Of a stretch of 64,000 nucleotides of DNA, positions 1-7,918 are shown piece after piece. The stretch covers positions 62,001 through 126,000 of the forward strand of contig NZ_AP019841.1 in the NCBI RefSeq assembly GCF_007990445.1, given 5' to 3'. The stretch is from Leptotrichia wadei. Lineage in GTDB: Bacteria > Fusobacteriota > Fusobacteriia > Fusobacteriales > Leptotrichiaceae. Below the pieces are notes generated by a model. That model had not been told where the DNA came from, did not search any database, and saw only the letters and a list, made by a program, of their open reading frames with translations. Both the position numbers and the translations under genes were made by a program. How positions within the stretch are numbered: the stretch's first letter is position 1; the number at the start of each line of letters is the position of its first letter.

Positions 1-1
1 A

Positions 2-577
2 ATTGATAAAAATATAAGCAGGGAAATTATAAGGCTTGCAAAAAAAGGAACAATAGTATTTGGAATTTGTGGCGGTTTTCAGATAATGGGACAAAAAATA
101 ATGGATCCTCAAAATATCGAATCTAATCTAAAAGAAATTTCAGGCTTAGATTTACTTGACATAGAAACTGTTATGGAAACGGCAAAAACAACAACACAGT
201 ATGAAAATAAAATAAAAAATGCCGATGGAGTGCTAAGCGGAATGGAAGGCATTGAAATAAAAGGCTATGAAATACATCAAGGCTACAGTTATCCTGTAAA
301 TGAGGAAAAAATTGAAATAAAGTGCATTTTTGACGATGAAAAGTTAAAAGGTGCTGTGAAAGGCAATGTTGTCGGAACGTATATTCACGGAATATTTGAC
401 AATTCTGAATTTACAAATCATTTTCTGAACAAAGCAAGAAAACTTAAAGGGCTAGACAAAGTCGATGAAGATTTTAGTTTCAAAGAATATAAAAACAGGG
501 AATATGATAAATTGGCACAAATTTTGAGGGAAAATGTGGATATTGAGAAGGTTTATGAAATAATGGGGATTAAATGA
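2..577 (+). CDS. cbiP: Cobyric acid synthase, C-terminal part (runs off the left edge)
   Basis: The reading frame is open from the first bases of the window, so the N-terminal synthase part lies upstream. What remains is the class I glutamine amidotransferase domain. The motif GICGGFQIMG near codon 20 carries the nucleophile cysteine, and a conserved 'GYEIHQGYS' block follows. CobQ/CbiP enzymes amidate adenosylcobyrinic acid a,c-diamide at four carboxylates, using glutamine and ATP. The 'GTYIHGIFDN' stretch holds the usual second catalytic histidine. An internal ATG at 86 is not the true start, because the catalytic cysteine lies before it. CobD follows about 1 kb downstream, as expected for a cobalamin cluster. 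Confidence 0.9.
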   Translation: MDKNISREIIRLAKKGTIVFGICGGFQIMGQKIMDPQNIESNLKEISGLDLLDIETVMETAKTTTQYENKIKNADGVLSGMEGIEIKGYEIHQGYSYPVNEEKIEIKCIFDDEKLKGAVKGNVVGTYIHGIFDNSEFTNHFLNKARKLKGLDKVDEDFSFKEYKNREYDKLAQILRENVDIEKVYEIMGIK

Positions 578-754
578 ATTGACATTTGTAATAAAAATTT
601 AGATTGTCCATGTGCTTTATCTTTGGATATGGTGACAAATGAAATCAGAAAATATATAATTTAAATGATTAAAAATTTTCAAAAATGTTTTGCTGAAATT
701 AAAGACATCGAAATAAAAAAACTATATAATTAATTTTTAGGAGATTTAGAAAAA

Positions 755-1408
755 ATGAAGAGTGAATATGATAAAAATGATGATGAATTAGTAGAAAGAT
801 ATAAAAATGAAAATTTAGAAATTTATAATTATAAAGGAATAACATTAGGGGATAGCGTAGAAAAAATTTATCCTCTTATGAAAATTTATCATACAGAGTA
901 TCGTAAAAATGATAGAAGCGAAAGATATAACTTAATAATGGAAATGGAAAATTCATATATTCACATAGACATATATTCAAGAAAAGTAGTGGAAATAGAA
1001 ATCTATGATGAAAATTATTTATTAGGCGAATTTAAAGTTGGAAATGAGATGACAACTGAATTATGTGAAAAATACGATCTTTTAGATGTAGATGATGTAG
1101 ATACAGGGAAAATATATTATTATCCTGAAAAAGGGTTTATGCACGCAGAATTTTGTGTAAACCCTGAAGATGTTATATCAAAAATAAATAAAATAACTTT
1201 TTCCATATATGTAGAAACTCCTTCAGAAAATAATGTTAAAGATACTTTAAAAGCCAAAAGAATAGAAGATATTTACCATTCATTATATAATTTTGGAAAA
1301 ATAGAAATAGATATTGAAAATAAAGAAATTATTGGAAGATTAGAAGAAAATATATTTACATTTGATTTATTGAACGGTAATTTAAAAAATATTGAAATTA
1401 AAAAATAA
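755..1408 (+). CDS. Hypothetical acidic protein, 217 aa
   Basis: I do not recognise this protein. It starts at an ATG preceded by TAGGAG at a normal distance. It has no signal peptide or membrane segment and is rich in Asp, Glu, Lys and Tyr, so it is probably a soluble cytoplasmic protein. Phrases such as 'GITLGDSVEKIYPLM' recall bacterial proteins that sense or bind small surfaces, but this is too weak for a family call. It lies between cbiP and cobD without obvious functional linkage, and an inverted-repeat element separates it from cobD. Confidence 0.65.
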   Translation: MKSEYDKNDDELVERYKNENLEIYNYKGITLGDSVEKIYPLMKIYHTEYRKNDRSERYNLIMEMENSYIHIDIYSRKVVEIEIYDENYLLGEFKVGNEMTTELCEKYDLLDVDDVDTGKIYYYPEKGFMHAEFCVNPEDVISKINKITFSIYVETPSENNVKDTLKAKRIEDIYHSLYNFGKIEIDIENKEIIGRLEENIFTFDLLNGNLKNIEIKK

Positions 1409-1483
1409 GAGATTGAAATAAAAATGAATTTGATTTTAAAGAAAATTTAGACAAAACAGTTAATATATTTTATCATTAGACCT

Positions 1484-1581
1484 GTTCGATAACTATACAA
1501 ACTTAGAATTTAATAAAATAAATATCTTGAAGCAAGGGGTCTTGACCCCTTGTATAGATAAAAAAACTTAGGTTATCGAAC
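1484..1581. repeat. 98-bp inverted-repeat element with nested palindrome
   Basis: The outer arms GTTCGATAAC (1484-1493) and GTTATCGAAC (1572-1581) are perfect inverted repeats. Inside is the palindrome CAAGGGGTCTTGACCCCTTG (1533-1552), and related palindromes occur at three other places in the window. The element sits just before cobD and may be a small non-autonomous insertion or a hairpin terminator for the gene before it. No reading frame is present. Confidence 0.55.
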
Positions 1582-1615
1582 ATATCTATTATAAGTTTTG
1601 TATAAGGAGACAAAA

Positions 1616-2722
1616 ATGGATTTTCATGGTGGAAATATTTATAAAATATTCAGGGAAAAAAATATAAAAGAAATACTGGATTACAGTTCAAATATTAATC
1701 CTTACGGAGTGCCTGAGAGCCTAAAGCAGAAGATTATTGAAAATATTGGGATTCTTGAGAGGTATCCTGACCCTGATTATGTGGAATTACGTGAAAAATT
1801 GGCTCATCTGAATAAAGTTGAGCTGGAAAATATTGTGCTGGGAAATGGTGCAACAGAAGCTATATTTTTGTTCATAAAAGTAATAAAGCCCGAAAAAGTG
1901 CTGATTGTGTCGCCTACTTTTGGTGAATATGAAAGGGCAGTAAGAGCGTGCAAAAATTCTGAAAGTCAGAAAATTGAAATTGAATATTTTGAATTAGAAG
2001 AAAAAGATGAGTTTAATCTTAATATTGGGAAATTAAAAAAGGAACTTGAGAAAAAATATGATCTGGCAATAATTTGCAATCCAAATAATCCGACTGGAAA
2101 ATTTTTAAAAATGGCTGAAACAGAGGAAATTCTGAGAGAATGTAATAAATATGATACAAAGTTATTTATTGACGAGGCATTTATCGAATTCCTAGAGGAC
2201 GGTCTAAAGGAAAGTATTGTAAACAGTGGGGAAAATAAGAAAAATTTATTTGTAACTCGTGCATTTACAAAATTTTTTGCTATTCCAGGACTACGATTGG
2301 GATATGGAATTTATTTTGACAAAAATTTAGAAAAGAAAATCGCTGAAAAAAAAGAGCCGTGGAGCGTGAATAATATTGCTGAAATAGCTGGAATAACGGT
2401 GCTTGATGATACAGAATATATCGAAAAGACATTAAACTGGATAACAGAAGAAAAAAAATATATGTATGAAAAACTGGATGAAATTTCAGGAATAAAGTCT
2501 TATAAAACAGAAGTAAACTTTATTTGTGTAAAAATAAAGGATGAATTGATTTCTAAAGGGCTGAATGTGAAAAAGTTGAGGGAAAAAATGATGGAAGAAG
2601 GAATTTTAATAAGAGATGCATCCAATTTTAAATTTTTGGATGAAAGATTTTTTAGGCTGGCAATTAAGGATAGAAGGAGTAACGACAGAGTTATTGAGGC
2701 TTTGAAAAAAAATTTAGAATAG
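1616..2722 (+). CDS. cobD: Threonine-phosphate decarboxylase (PLP aminotransferase fold)
   Basis: CobD decarboxylates L-threonine O-3-phosphate to (R)-1-amino-2-propanol phosphate, which forms the lower-ligand arm of cobalamin. The N-terminal 'HGGNIYK' and 'DYSSNINPYG' blocks are typical of CobD rather than of histidinol-phosphate aminotransferase. The PLP-binding lysine is expected in 'VTRAFTKFFAIPGLRLGYG', and 'CNPNNPTG' is the usual PLP-fold signature. The start at ATG 1616 is preferred over an in-frame TTG at 1598, because the ribosome site AAGGAG (1604-1609) lies between them. The length (368 aa) fits the family. HisC-type activity cannot be fully excluded, but the cobalamin neighbourhood supports CobD. 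Confidence 0.88.
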   Translation: MDFHGGNIYKIFREKNIKEILDYSSNINPYGVPESLKQKIIENIGILERYPDPDYVELREKLAHLNKVELENIVLGNGATEAIFLFIKVIKPEKVLIVSPTFGEYERAVRACKNSESQKIEIEYFELEEKDEFNLNIGKLKKELEKKYDLAIICNPNNPTGKFLKMAETEEILRECNKYDTKLFIDEAFIEFLEDGLKESIVNSGENKKNLFVTRAFTKFFAIPGLRLGYGIYFDKNLEKKIAEKKEPWSVNNIAEIAGITVLDDTEYIEKTLNWITEEKKYMYEKLDEISGIKSYKTEVNFICVKIKDELISKGLNVKKLREKMMEEGILIRDASNFKFLDERFFRLAIKDRRSNDRVIEALKKNLE

Positions 2723-2733
2723 AAGATAGGCAA

Positions 2734-2853
2734 TTGTAAAAGTAAGCTAACTAATATCATAAGGGGTCAAGTCCTCTTGTTAGAGAGCAGAAAAAATAAA
2801 AAAATTAAAAATTTTAGAATACTGTATTTATTAGAATTTTTAGACTTTTACAA
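2734..2853 (+). repeat. Dispersed repeat, copy 1 (TTGTAAAAGT ... ACTTTTACAA)
   Basis: Inverted ends TTGTAAAAGT (2734-2743) and ACTTTTACAA (2844-2853) enclose 100 bp. The interior carries one CAAGGGGTC-type half palindrome at 2761-2779. The right end closely matches the copies ending at 9535 and 50320. The right end lies 33 nt before the start of the next gene, the same placement as in the other copies. Confidence 0.6.
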
Positions 2854-2886
2854 ATAGTTAGAATAAAAAAGAAAGGAATGTTATTT

Positions 2887-3606
2887 ATGAAGAGGAAATT
2901 ATTGTTTATTTTATCATTGTTTTTAATTTTCTCAATTTTTTCTTTTGGGGAAAACTTTCCAGAAAAGGCAAAAAATATAAATGGATTCGTTCCAAAAGGC
3001 TGGAAAACTGTTCTTTCGGCTAAAGGAGATTTAAATAATGATAAGCTTGAAGATGTTGCCATCATTATCGAAAAAACTGATAAGGCAAATATTGTAAAAA
3101 ACGAGAATCTTGGCTCTGAATATTTAAACTTAAATCCAAGAATACTTTTGGTTTTATTCAAGCAAAATAATGGAAGCTATATTTTGGCAAGCAAGAATGA
3201 TAAAGGTTTTATCAAAAGCGAAGGAAATAAGGAAAGTCCAGCTCTTATGGATACTTTAGACAGCATTAGCATAAAAAATAATATTTTAAAAATTAAACTT
3301 AATTATTTTTTAAGTGCGGGAAGCTGGTCTGTAACACAAAATACCTACACTTTTAGATTTCAAAACCAAAAGCTTGAACTTATTGGATTTGACAATAATT
3401 CATTTATGAGAAATTCTGGCGACCAAGAGAAACTTAGCATTAATTTTTCAACTAACAAAGTAAAAATCATTGCTGGCGGAAATATTTTTGATGAAAAGGC
3501 AAATAAACCTAAGGAGGAATGGAAAACTGTTAATATTAAGAAAAAATATGTGTTAGATGAGATGACAAGCGATATAGTCGGTGAGATTATGAAATATATT
3601 TATTAG
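2887..3606 (+). CDS. Hypothetical secreted protein
   Basis: The first ~23 residues form a clear Sec signal peptide (a Lys/Arg-rich start, then a Leu/Ile/Phe core, ending 'SFG'). The mature part contains 'KGDLNNDKLEDVAIIIEK', which resembles a single FG-GAP/VCBS-like calcium loop often seen in exported proteins of unknown role. ATG 2887 is chosen over ATG 2878 because the ribosome site AAAGGA directly abuts 2878 but is correctly spaced from 2887. A hairpin terminator follows. The function is unknown. A periplasmic or outer-surface location is likely. Confidence 0.75.
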   Translation: MKRKLLFILSLFLIFSIFSFGENFPEKAKNINGFVPKGWKTVLSAKGDLNNDKLEDVAIIIEKTDKANIVKNENLGSEYLNLNPRILLVLFKQNNGSYILASKNDKGFIKSEGNKESPALMDTLDSISIKNNILKIKLNYFLSAGSWSVTQNTYTFRFQNQKLELIGFDNNSFMRNSGDQEKLSINFSTNKVKIIAGGNIFDEKANKPKEEWKTVNIKKKYVLDEMTSDIVGEIMKYIY

Positions 3607-3616
3607 TATTTTAAAT

Positions 3617-3660
3617 GGGGAATTCTTATGACTTATAAGATCTTCCCTATTATTTTATTT
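3617..3660 (+). terminator. Rho-independent terminator
   Basis: GGGGAA-TTCTTAT and ATAAGA-TCTTCCC form an imperfect hairpin around 'GAC', followed by the T-rich TATTATTTTATTTTG. It lies directly after the secreted-protein gene. Confidence 0.6.
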
Positions 3661-3684
3661 TGTTATAATTAATATTAAATTGAA

Positions 3685-3713
3685 TTGACAAAAAATGGAA
3701 AAGTTAATAGAAT
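3685..3713 (+). promoter_or_regulatory. Sigma70-type promoter before the hemA leader
   Basis: TTGACA (3685-3690), a 17-nt spacer and TAGAAT (3708-3713) form a near-consensus promoter. Transcription would start near 3720, about 270 nt before hemA and immediately ahead of a structured segment. Confidence 0.7.
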
Positions 3714-3719
3714 GTAAGT

Positions 3720-3835
3720 AGACAACAATTTACGGAGTAAAAGTTTCCCTTGATGTAAGATAGAAAAGAGTTGGGAATACTAGAAGTTCTGTAGAACAGT
3801 CATTTGATTAGGGAAAGGAGTTTCCGTAAGTATTT
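3720..3835 (+). ncRNA. Structured leader or small RNA upstream of hemA
   Basis: Two nested helices can form: TTACGGA (3730-3736) with TCCGTAA (3823-3829), and TTTCCCT (3744-3750) with AGGGAAA (3810-3816). An internal hairpin GTTCT/AGAAC lies at 3786-3797. A strong promoter ends only a few bases upstream. There is no open reading frame. I do not recognise a known riboswitch, and the T-box and B12-box motifs are absent. It could be the 5' leader of hemA or a free small RNA. Confidence 0.45.
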
Positions 3836-3877
3836 AATACAGCCAAAATTATAAAAATTTTGTTGATACTGCAATTG

Positions 3878-3897
3878 CAAGAGATCAAGATCCCTTG
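3878..3897. repeat. Imperfect CAAGGGGTC-type palindrome
   Basis: CAAGAGATCAAGATCCCTTG is related to the perfect palindrome at 1533-1552 and to the copies at 2761 and 9217. It lies in the hemA leader. Confidence 0.4.
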
Positions 3898-3989
3898 TCA
3901 GGAAATAAATAAAGTATAATTTCTATTTTTTAAAAGGGATTTAGTATAAATTATAAATAAATAAAATAAAAAAACGGAGAGAGAGAAAA

Positions 3990-5030
3990 ATGAATGAAAA
4001 TTTAGTAAAAAATTTTTATATTCTAAGTTTTAGTTATAAAAATTTGAGTTTGGAGGAAAGGGAAAAGTTTGTAAAAGAAGGGTATAGACATATTTTGGGG
4101 GAGTATTTGGAAAAAAGGGTTATAAAGGGGTATGTGGCTGTTGAAACTTGCCTTAGGATAGAGTTTTATCTGGATGTTAGCAGGAAATTTGAAATTGAGA
4201 GGTTAAAGAGAGATTTTAGGGTTGAGAAGATGAAGGACTATGAAGGGACTGAGGCGGTGCATTATTTGCTTCGAGTTATTTGTGGGCTAGATTCGATAAT
4301 AAAGGGGGAAGATCAAATTCTTGTGCAGCTTAAAAAGGCTTATTTTGAGGCTCTTGACAAGGAGACTACATCTTCATTCTTGAATATAATATTTAATCAG
4401 GCGATAGAAACTGGGAAGAGATTTAGGGCAGAAAGCAGGATAAATGAGAAAAATATTTCACTGGATTCGATTGCTGTGAAATTTATAAAGACAAAGTTTG
4501 AAAGTCTTGAAGATAAAAAGGTATTTGTAATTGGAGTGGGAGATTTGAGCCAGTCGATTCTTGCGCTTCTTCACAAAATGAATAATTGTCATTTGACGAT
4601 GACAAATAGGAGCTTGAAAAAATCCATTGAGTTGCAAAAAGTGTTTCCAGATGTCCAAACGGCGGAATTTAGTGAAAAATATAATATTATAAAAAATATG
4701 GATATTGTGATAAGTGCCACTTCTGCACCGCATTTGATAATTGAAAAGGCTAAAATTGAGGATATTTTAAATGATGGAAAGAAAAGGTTTTTTCTTGATT
4801 TGGCAGTTCCTAGAGATATTGAAATTAGTATTGGAGAATTTGAGAATGTTTCCCTTTATCATTTGGAGGATATTTGGGATGAATATAATAAAAATGTGGA
4901 AAAACGAGATGAAATTGTGGAAAAGTATTTTTACATTATTGAGGAGCAGCTGAAAAAAATAGCGGAAAAACTTGAAAAAAGAAGAAAATATACAAATCAG
5001 AAAAATATCGAGATGGGTGAAAATGGATGA
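3990..5030 (+). CDS. hemA: Glutamyl-tRNA reductase
   Basis: HemA reduces glutamyl-tRNA(Glu) with NADPH to glutamate-1-semialdehyde, the first committed step of C5-pathway tetrapyrrole synthesis. The catalytic cysteine is in 'ETCLRIEFY' (usually TCNRxE). The 'GLDSIIKGEDQILVQ' block and the NADPH-binding 'VFVIGVGDLSQSI' segment follow. At 346 aa it is shorter than most HemA proteins (about 400-430 aa), mainly at the C-terminal dimerisation region. The ribosome site GGAGAG precedes the ATG. Its stop overlaps the start of hemC (ATGA), so the two are translationally coupled. The next gene completes uroporphyrinogen III. Confidence 0.92.
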   Translation: MNENLVKNFYILSFSYKNLSLEEREKFVKEGYRHILGEYLEKRVIKGYVAVETCLRIEFYLDVSRKFEIERLKRDFRVEKMKDYEGTEAVHYLLRVICGLDSIIKGEDQILVQLKKAYFEALDKETTSSFLNIIFNQAIETGKRFRAESRINEKNISLDSIAVKFIKTKFESLEDKKVFVIGVGDLSQSILALLHKMNNCHLTMTNRSLKKSIELQKVFPDVQTAEFSEKYNIIKNMDIVISATSAPHLIIEKAKIEDILNDGKKRFFLDLAVPRDIEISIGEFENVSLYHLEDIWDEYNKNVEKRDEIVEKYFYIIEEQLKKIAEKLEKRRKYTNQKNIEMGENG

Positions 5031-5992
5031 AATCAAATAAAATAATTATTGGAACGAGAGGGAGCATTTTGGCACTTGCACAGGCAGAAAAGGTGAAGGA
5101 AATACTGATTGAAAAATATGATGAATTAAGGGAAAATGAAGATTTTTTTGAAATTGAAGGATTTGATAAAAGGAAATCGCTGGAAATAGAACTGAAAGTC
5201 ATAGTTACAAAGGGGGACAAGGACTTGCGTGATTTTACAAAAATAAAGGGAACGACACAAAAGGACTTGTTTGTGAAAGAAATCGAAAAGGAAATGCTGG
5301 AAAATAAAATAGATTTGGCGGTGCATTCGTTAAAGGACATGCCACAGAATACTCCAGAAGGGCTTTTGAATGCGTGTTTTCCAATGAGGGAAGATAATTG
5401 TGATGTGCTTGTTTCAAAAAGTGGGAAAAAATTAAAGGAACTTGATGAAAACTCTGTGATTGGGACAGGGAGCGTAAGACGGGAAAGGGAGCTTTTGAAT
5501 TTGCGAAATGATGTAAACATAAAAGCAATTCGTGGAAATATTCACACAAGACTTAAAAAACTTGATGATGGGGAATATGATGCGATTGTGCTGGCTGCGG
5601 CTGGATTAAAGAGAGTTGGACTGGAAAGCCGAATTACTGAATATTTTGATACAGATTTTTTTATGCCTGCACCAGGACAAGGAATTTTGTGTATTCAATG
5701 CAGGGAAAATGATAATAAAATACGGCATCTTCTGGAAATTATAAATGATGATGAGGTTACAATGATGTGTGAAGCCGAAAGGGAATTTTCAAAAATTTTT
5801 GATGGAGGCTGCCATACTCCGATAGGCTGTTCATCGGTTATTGAAGGAGATACATTAAAATTAAAGGGAATGTTTAATGATAATGGAAGCAGAATGCTTA
5901 AAGAAGTTGAAGGAAATAAGGAAAATCCGAAGGAAATTGCACAAAAATTGGCTGAAGAAATAAAAAAGGAGCTGAAAAATGAGAAAAGGTAA
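5027..5992 (+). CDS. hemC: Hydroxymethylbilane synthase (porphobilinogen deaminase)
   Basis: HemC polymerises four porphobilinogens into hydroxymethylbilane. The N-terminal 'IIGTRGSILALAQAE', the 'HSLKDMP' motif, 'GTGSVRRE' and the catalytic aspartate region 'LAAAGLKR' are all present. The cysteine that binds the dipyrromethane cofactor lies in 'GGCHTPIG' (about residue 263). It overlaps hemA by 4 bp upstream and cobA-hemD by 14 bp downstream, so the three genes form a tight operon. The length (321 aa) is normal. Confidence 0.95.
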   Translation: MKSNKIIIGTRGSILALAQAEKVKEILIEKYDELRENEDFFEIEGFDKRKSLEIELKVIVTKGDKDLRDFTKIKGTTQKDLFVKEIEKEMLENKIDLAVHSLKDMPQNTPEGLLNACFPMREDNCDVLVSKSGKKLKELDENSVIGTGSVRRERELLNLRNDVNIKAIRGNIHTRLKKLDDGEYDAIVLAAAGLKRVGLESRITEYFDTDFFMPAPGQGILCIQCRENDNKIRHLLEIINDDEVTMMCEAEREFSKIFDGGCHTPIGCSSVIEGDTLKLKGMFNDNGSRMLKEVEGNKENPKEIAQKLAEEIKKELKNEKR

Positions 5993-7469
5993 AGTTTATA
6001 TTGCGGGAGCAGGCTGTGGAGATGAAGGGCTTATAACTTTAAAATTGAAAAAGGTGATAGAAAAAGCTGACTGCATTGTTTACGACAGGCTTGTAAATAA
6101 AAATATCTTACAGTATGCAAAGTCTGATGCAGAACGGATTTATATGGGAAAAGAAAATACGGCTGGAGGGAAATTGCAGGCGGAAATAAATAAAAAACTT
6201 GTGGAAAAAGGGAAAGAGGGACTTTTAGTATTGAGATTAAAGGGAGGAGATCCTTTTGTATTTGGGCGAGGTGGAGAGGAAATAGAGGCATTAGTCGCTG
6301 AAAATATTGAATTTGAGGTAATTCCAGGGATAACTTCTTCAATTGCTGTGCCGGCTTATGCTGGAATCCCTGTAACTCATAGAGGAATTAATACTTCATT
6401 TCATGTATTCACTGGACATACGCAATTTAATGGAACAGAGCTTGATTTCCCAGTTATTGCAAAATTGGAAGGAACTTTAGTTTTTTTAATGGGATTAAGC
6501 AATCTTAAAAAAATAGCAGAAAACTTGATAAATAATGGAAAAGATCCGAAAACACCTGTTGTGATAATAAAAGATGGAACTACGACAAGACAGAAAACTT
6601 ATATAGGAACATTGGAAACAATAGTAAATACAGTAAAAGAGCATAATGTAAAATCGCCTGCCATCATTTTGATTGGGGAAGTGGTGAATTTACGTGAAAA
6701 AATGAAATGGTTTGAGAATAAGCCGTTATTTGGGAAAAATATTCTTGTTACGAGAAATAGGGAAAAACAGGGAAATATTTCAAATAAGATAAATGAACTT
6801 GGCGGACAGGCTTTGAGCCTTCCATTTATTAATATAGAGTATATTGATTTTGAAATGCCTGATTTGAAGGGATACAGTACCCTTTTATTTAACAGCATAA
6901 ATTCTGTTATTGGATTTATGAGAAAAGTAAAGGATATTCGTGCTTTAGGAAATGTTAAAATAGGTGTCGTAGGAGAAAAAACGGCAGAAGAAATTGAGAA
7001 ATATAAAATAATTCCAGATTTTTATCCAAAAGAATATACGGTAGAAAGGCTGGCTAGCGAAAGTGTGAATTTTACTAAGGAAGGAGAAAAAATACTGTTT
7101 ATAGTATCTGATATTTCTCCAGTAAATGAAAAAAAATATTCAGATTTATACAATCGAAATTATGAAAAACTTGTAGTTTATAAAACTCAGAAAGTCGAAG
7201 TGGAAAAGGAAAAAGCTGAAAAATACATAAAAGAAAGCGACATCTTAATGTTTTTAAGTTCATCAACCTTTAAAGCCTTTGCTGACAGCATAAACTTAAG
7301 TGAAAATGAGGAAATAAAAGAAATTATGAAAAATAAGGTTATTTCTTCGATTGGGCCTGTTACTACAAAAACTATTGAGAAATATGGATTAAAAATTGGG
7401 ATAGAAGGGAAAAAATATACTGAAGAAGGACTGTTTCAAGAAATATTGCAATATGTTATGTCCGAATAG
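5979..7469 (+). CDS. cobA-hemD: Uroporphyrinogen-III C-methyltransferase / uroporphyrinogen-III synthase fusion
   Basis: Residues 1 to about 245 are an SUMT (CobA) domain with the SAM-binding 'YIAGAGCGDEGLITLK' loop, 'RLKGGDPFVFGRGGEE' and 'VIPGITSS'. Residues about 250-496 are a HemD domain, recognisable by 'ILVTRNREKQGNISNKI' and the late 'SSIGPVTTKTIEKYG'. One protein therefore cyclises hydroxymethylbilane to uroporphyrinogen III and methylates it at C2 and C7 to precorrin-2. The same fusion is known in other anaerobes. It is the last gene of the hemA-hemC operon and directs flux to cobalamin or siroheme. Confidence 0.94.
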   Translation: MRKGKVYIAGAGCGDEGLITLKLKKVIEKADCIVYDRLVNKNILQYAKSDAERIYMGKENTAGGKLQAEINKKLVEKGKEGLLVLRLKGGDPFVFGRGGEEIEALVAENIEFEVIPGITSSIAVPAYAGIPVTHRGINTSFHVFTGHTQFNGTELDFPVIAKLEGTLVFLMGLSNLKKIAENLINNGKDPKTPVVIIKDGTTTRQKTYIGTLETIVNTVKEHNVKSPAIILIGEVVNLREKMKWFENKPLFGKNILVTRNREKQGNISNKINELGGQALSLPFINIEYIDFEMPDLKGYSTLLFNSINSVIGFMRKVKDIRALGNVKIGVVGEKTAEEIEKYKIIPDFYPKEYTVERLASESVNFTKEGEKILFIVSDISPVNEKKYSDLYNRNYEKLVVYKTQKVEVEKEKAEKYIKESDILMFLSSSTFKAFADSINLSENEEIKEIMKNKVISSIGPVTTKTIEKYGLKIGIEGKKYTEEGLFQEILQYVMSE

Positions 7470-7548
7470 AAAGTCAAATTCAGGGTAAAACAATAGTTTT
7501 TTGAAAATTATCTAAAGTTTATAAAAAAAAGTTTGTATAACTTTTTGC

Positions 7549-7576
7549 TTGACTTTTTAAAAAAATGATGTATAAT
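7549..7576 (+). promoter_or_regulatory. Sigma70-type promoter of a non-coding transcript
   Basis: TTGACT (7549-7554), a 16-nt spacer and a perfect TATAAT (7571-7576). No rightward gene follows before the convergent htrA, so it should drive a non-coding RNA. Confidence 0.7.
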
Positions 7577-7582
7577 TTATTG

Positions 7583-7915
7583 AAAAAAGTAAAAATATTC
7601 TGGATAAACTTGTATTCACCCAAGAGAGTGGAGCAAGTCACTTTACGGAATTATAATAAGTAACACATTTTGGAATTGATAAAGACTTACATATAAGTGA
7701 AATTCCGAAATGTTAGGATAATTGTACATCCTTTAATATATTTTATATTATAAAAGCAATCTTGAATATCTTTGATTAAGTTTTCAAGTTACGGTATGGA
7801 AGTGAAATTTCTATTTATCAAATTAAATGAAAGTATTAGAAATTTTGTATAAAAATAAAAAAACTGCTCTTTTTGTCTGGCTCATATTCAAGACTTTTAG
7901 AGCAGTTTATATTTT
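7583..7915 (+). ncRNA. Candidate structured small RNA beside htrA
   Basis: About 330 nt lie between a strong promoter and a bidirectional hairpin terminator, with no convincing rightward gene. Several helices can be read. ACTTG-TTCAC pairs with GTGGA-CAAGT at about 7609-7640. A long stem CATTTTGGAATT / AATTCCGAAATG at about 7663-7716 has an inner ACTTA/TAAGT hairpin. GGAT/ATCC lies near 7722-7736. The fold has some features of 6S RNA (a long bulged stem) but also differs from it. RNase P RNA and SRP RNA signatures are absent. Confidence 0.5.
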
Positions 7916-7918
7916 TTA
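7861..7918. terminator. Bidirectional hairpin terminator
   Basis: AAACTGCTCT (7861-7870) pairs with AGAGCAGTTT (7899-7908), extended by TGTCT/AGAC inside. T-runs flank it on both strands, so it can end htrA (minus) and the plus-strand small RNA. Confidence 0.8.

Noticed and set aside
3720-3990. T-box or B12 riboswitch before hemA
   Set aside because: The T-box AGGGTGGNACCGCG motif and the B12 box are both absent.
5235-5549. Minus-strand frames opposite hemC
   Set aside because: They are shadows of hemC with no supporting signals.
7583-7915. RNase P RNA or SRP RNA
   Set aside because: Conserved core motifs of both are missing. Only a generic structured-RNA call is justified.
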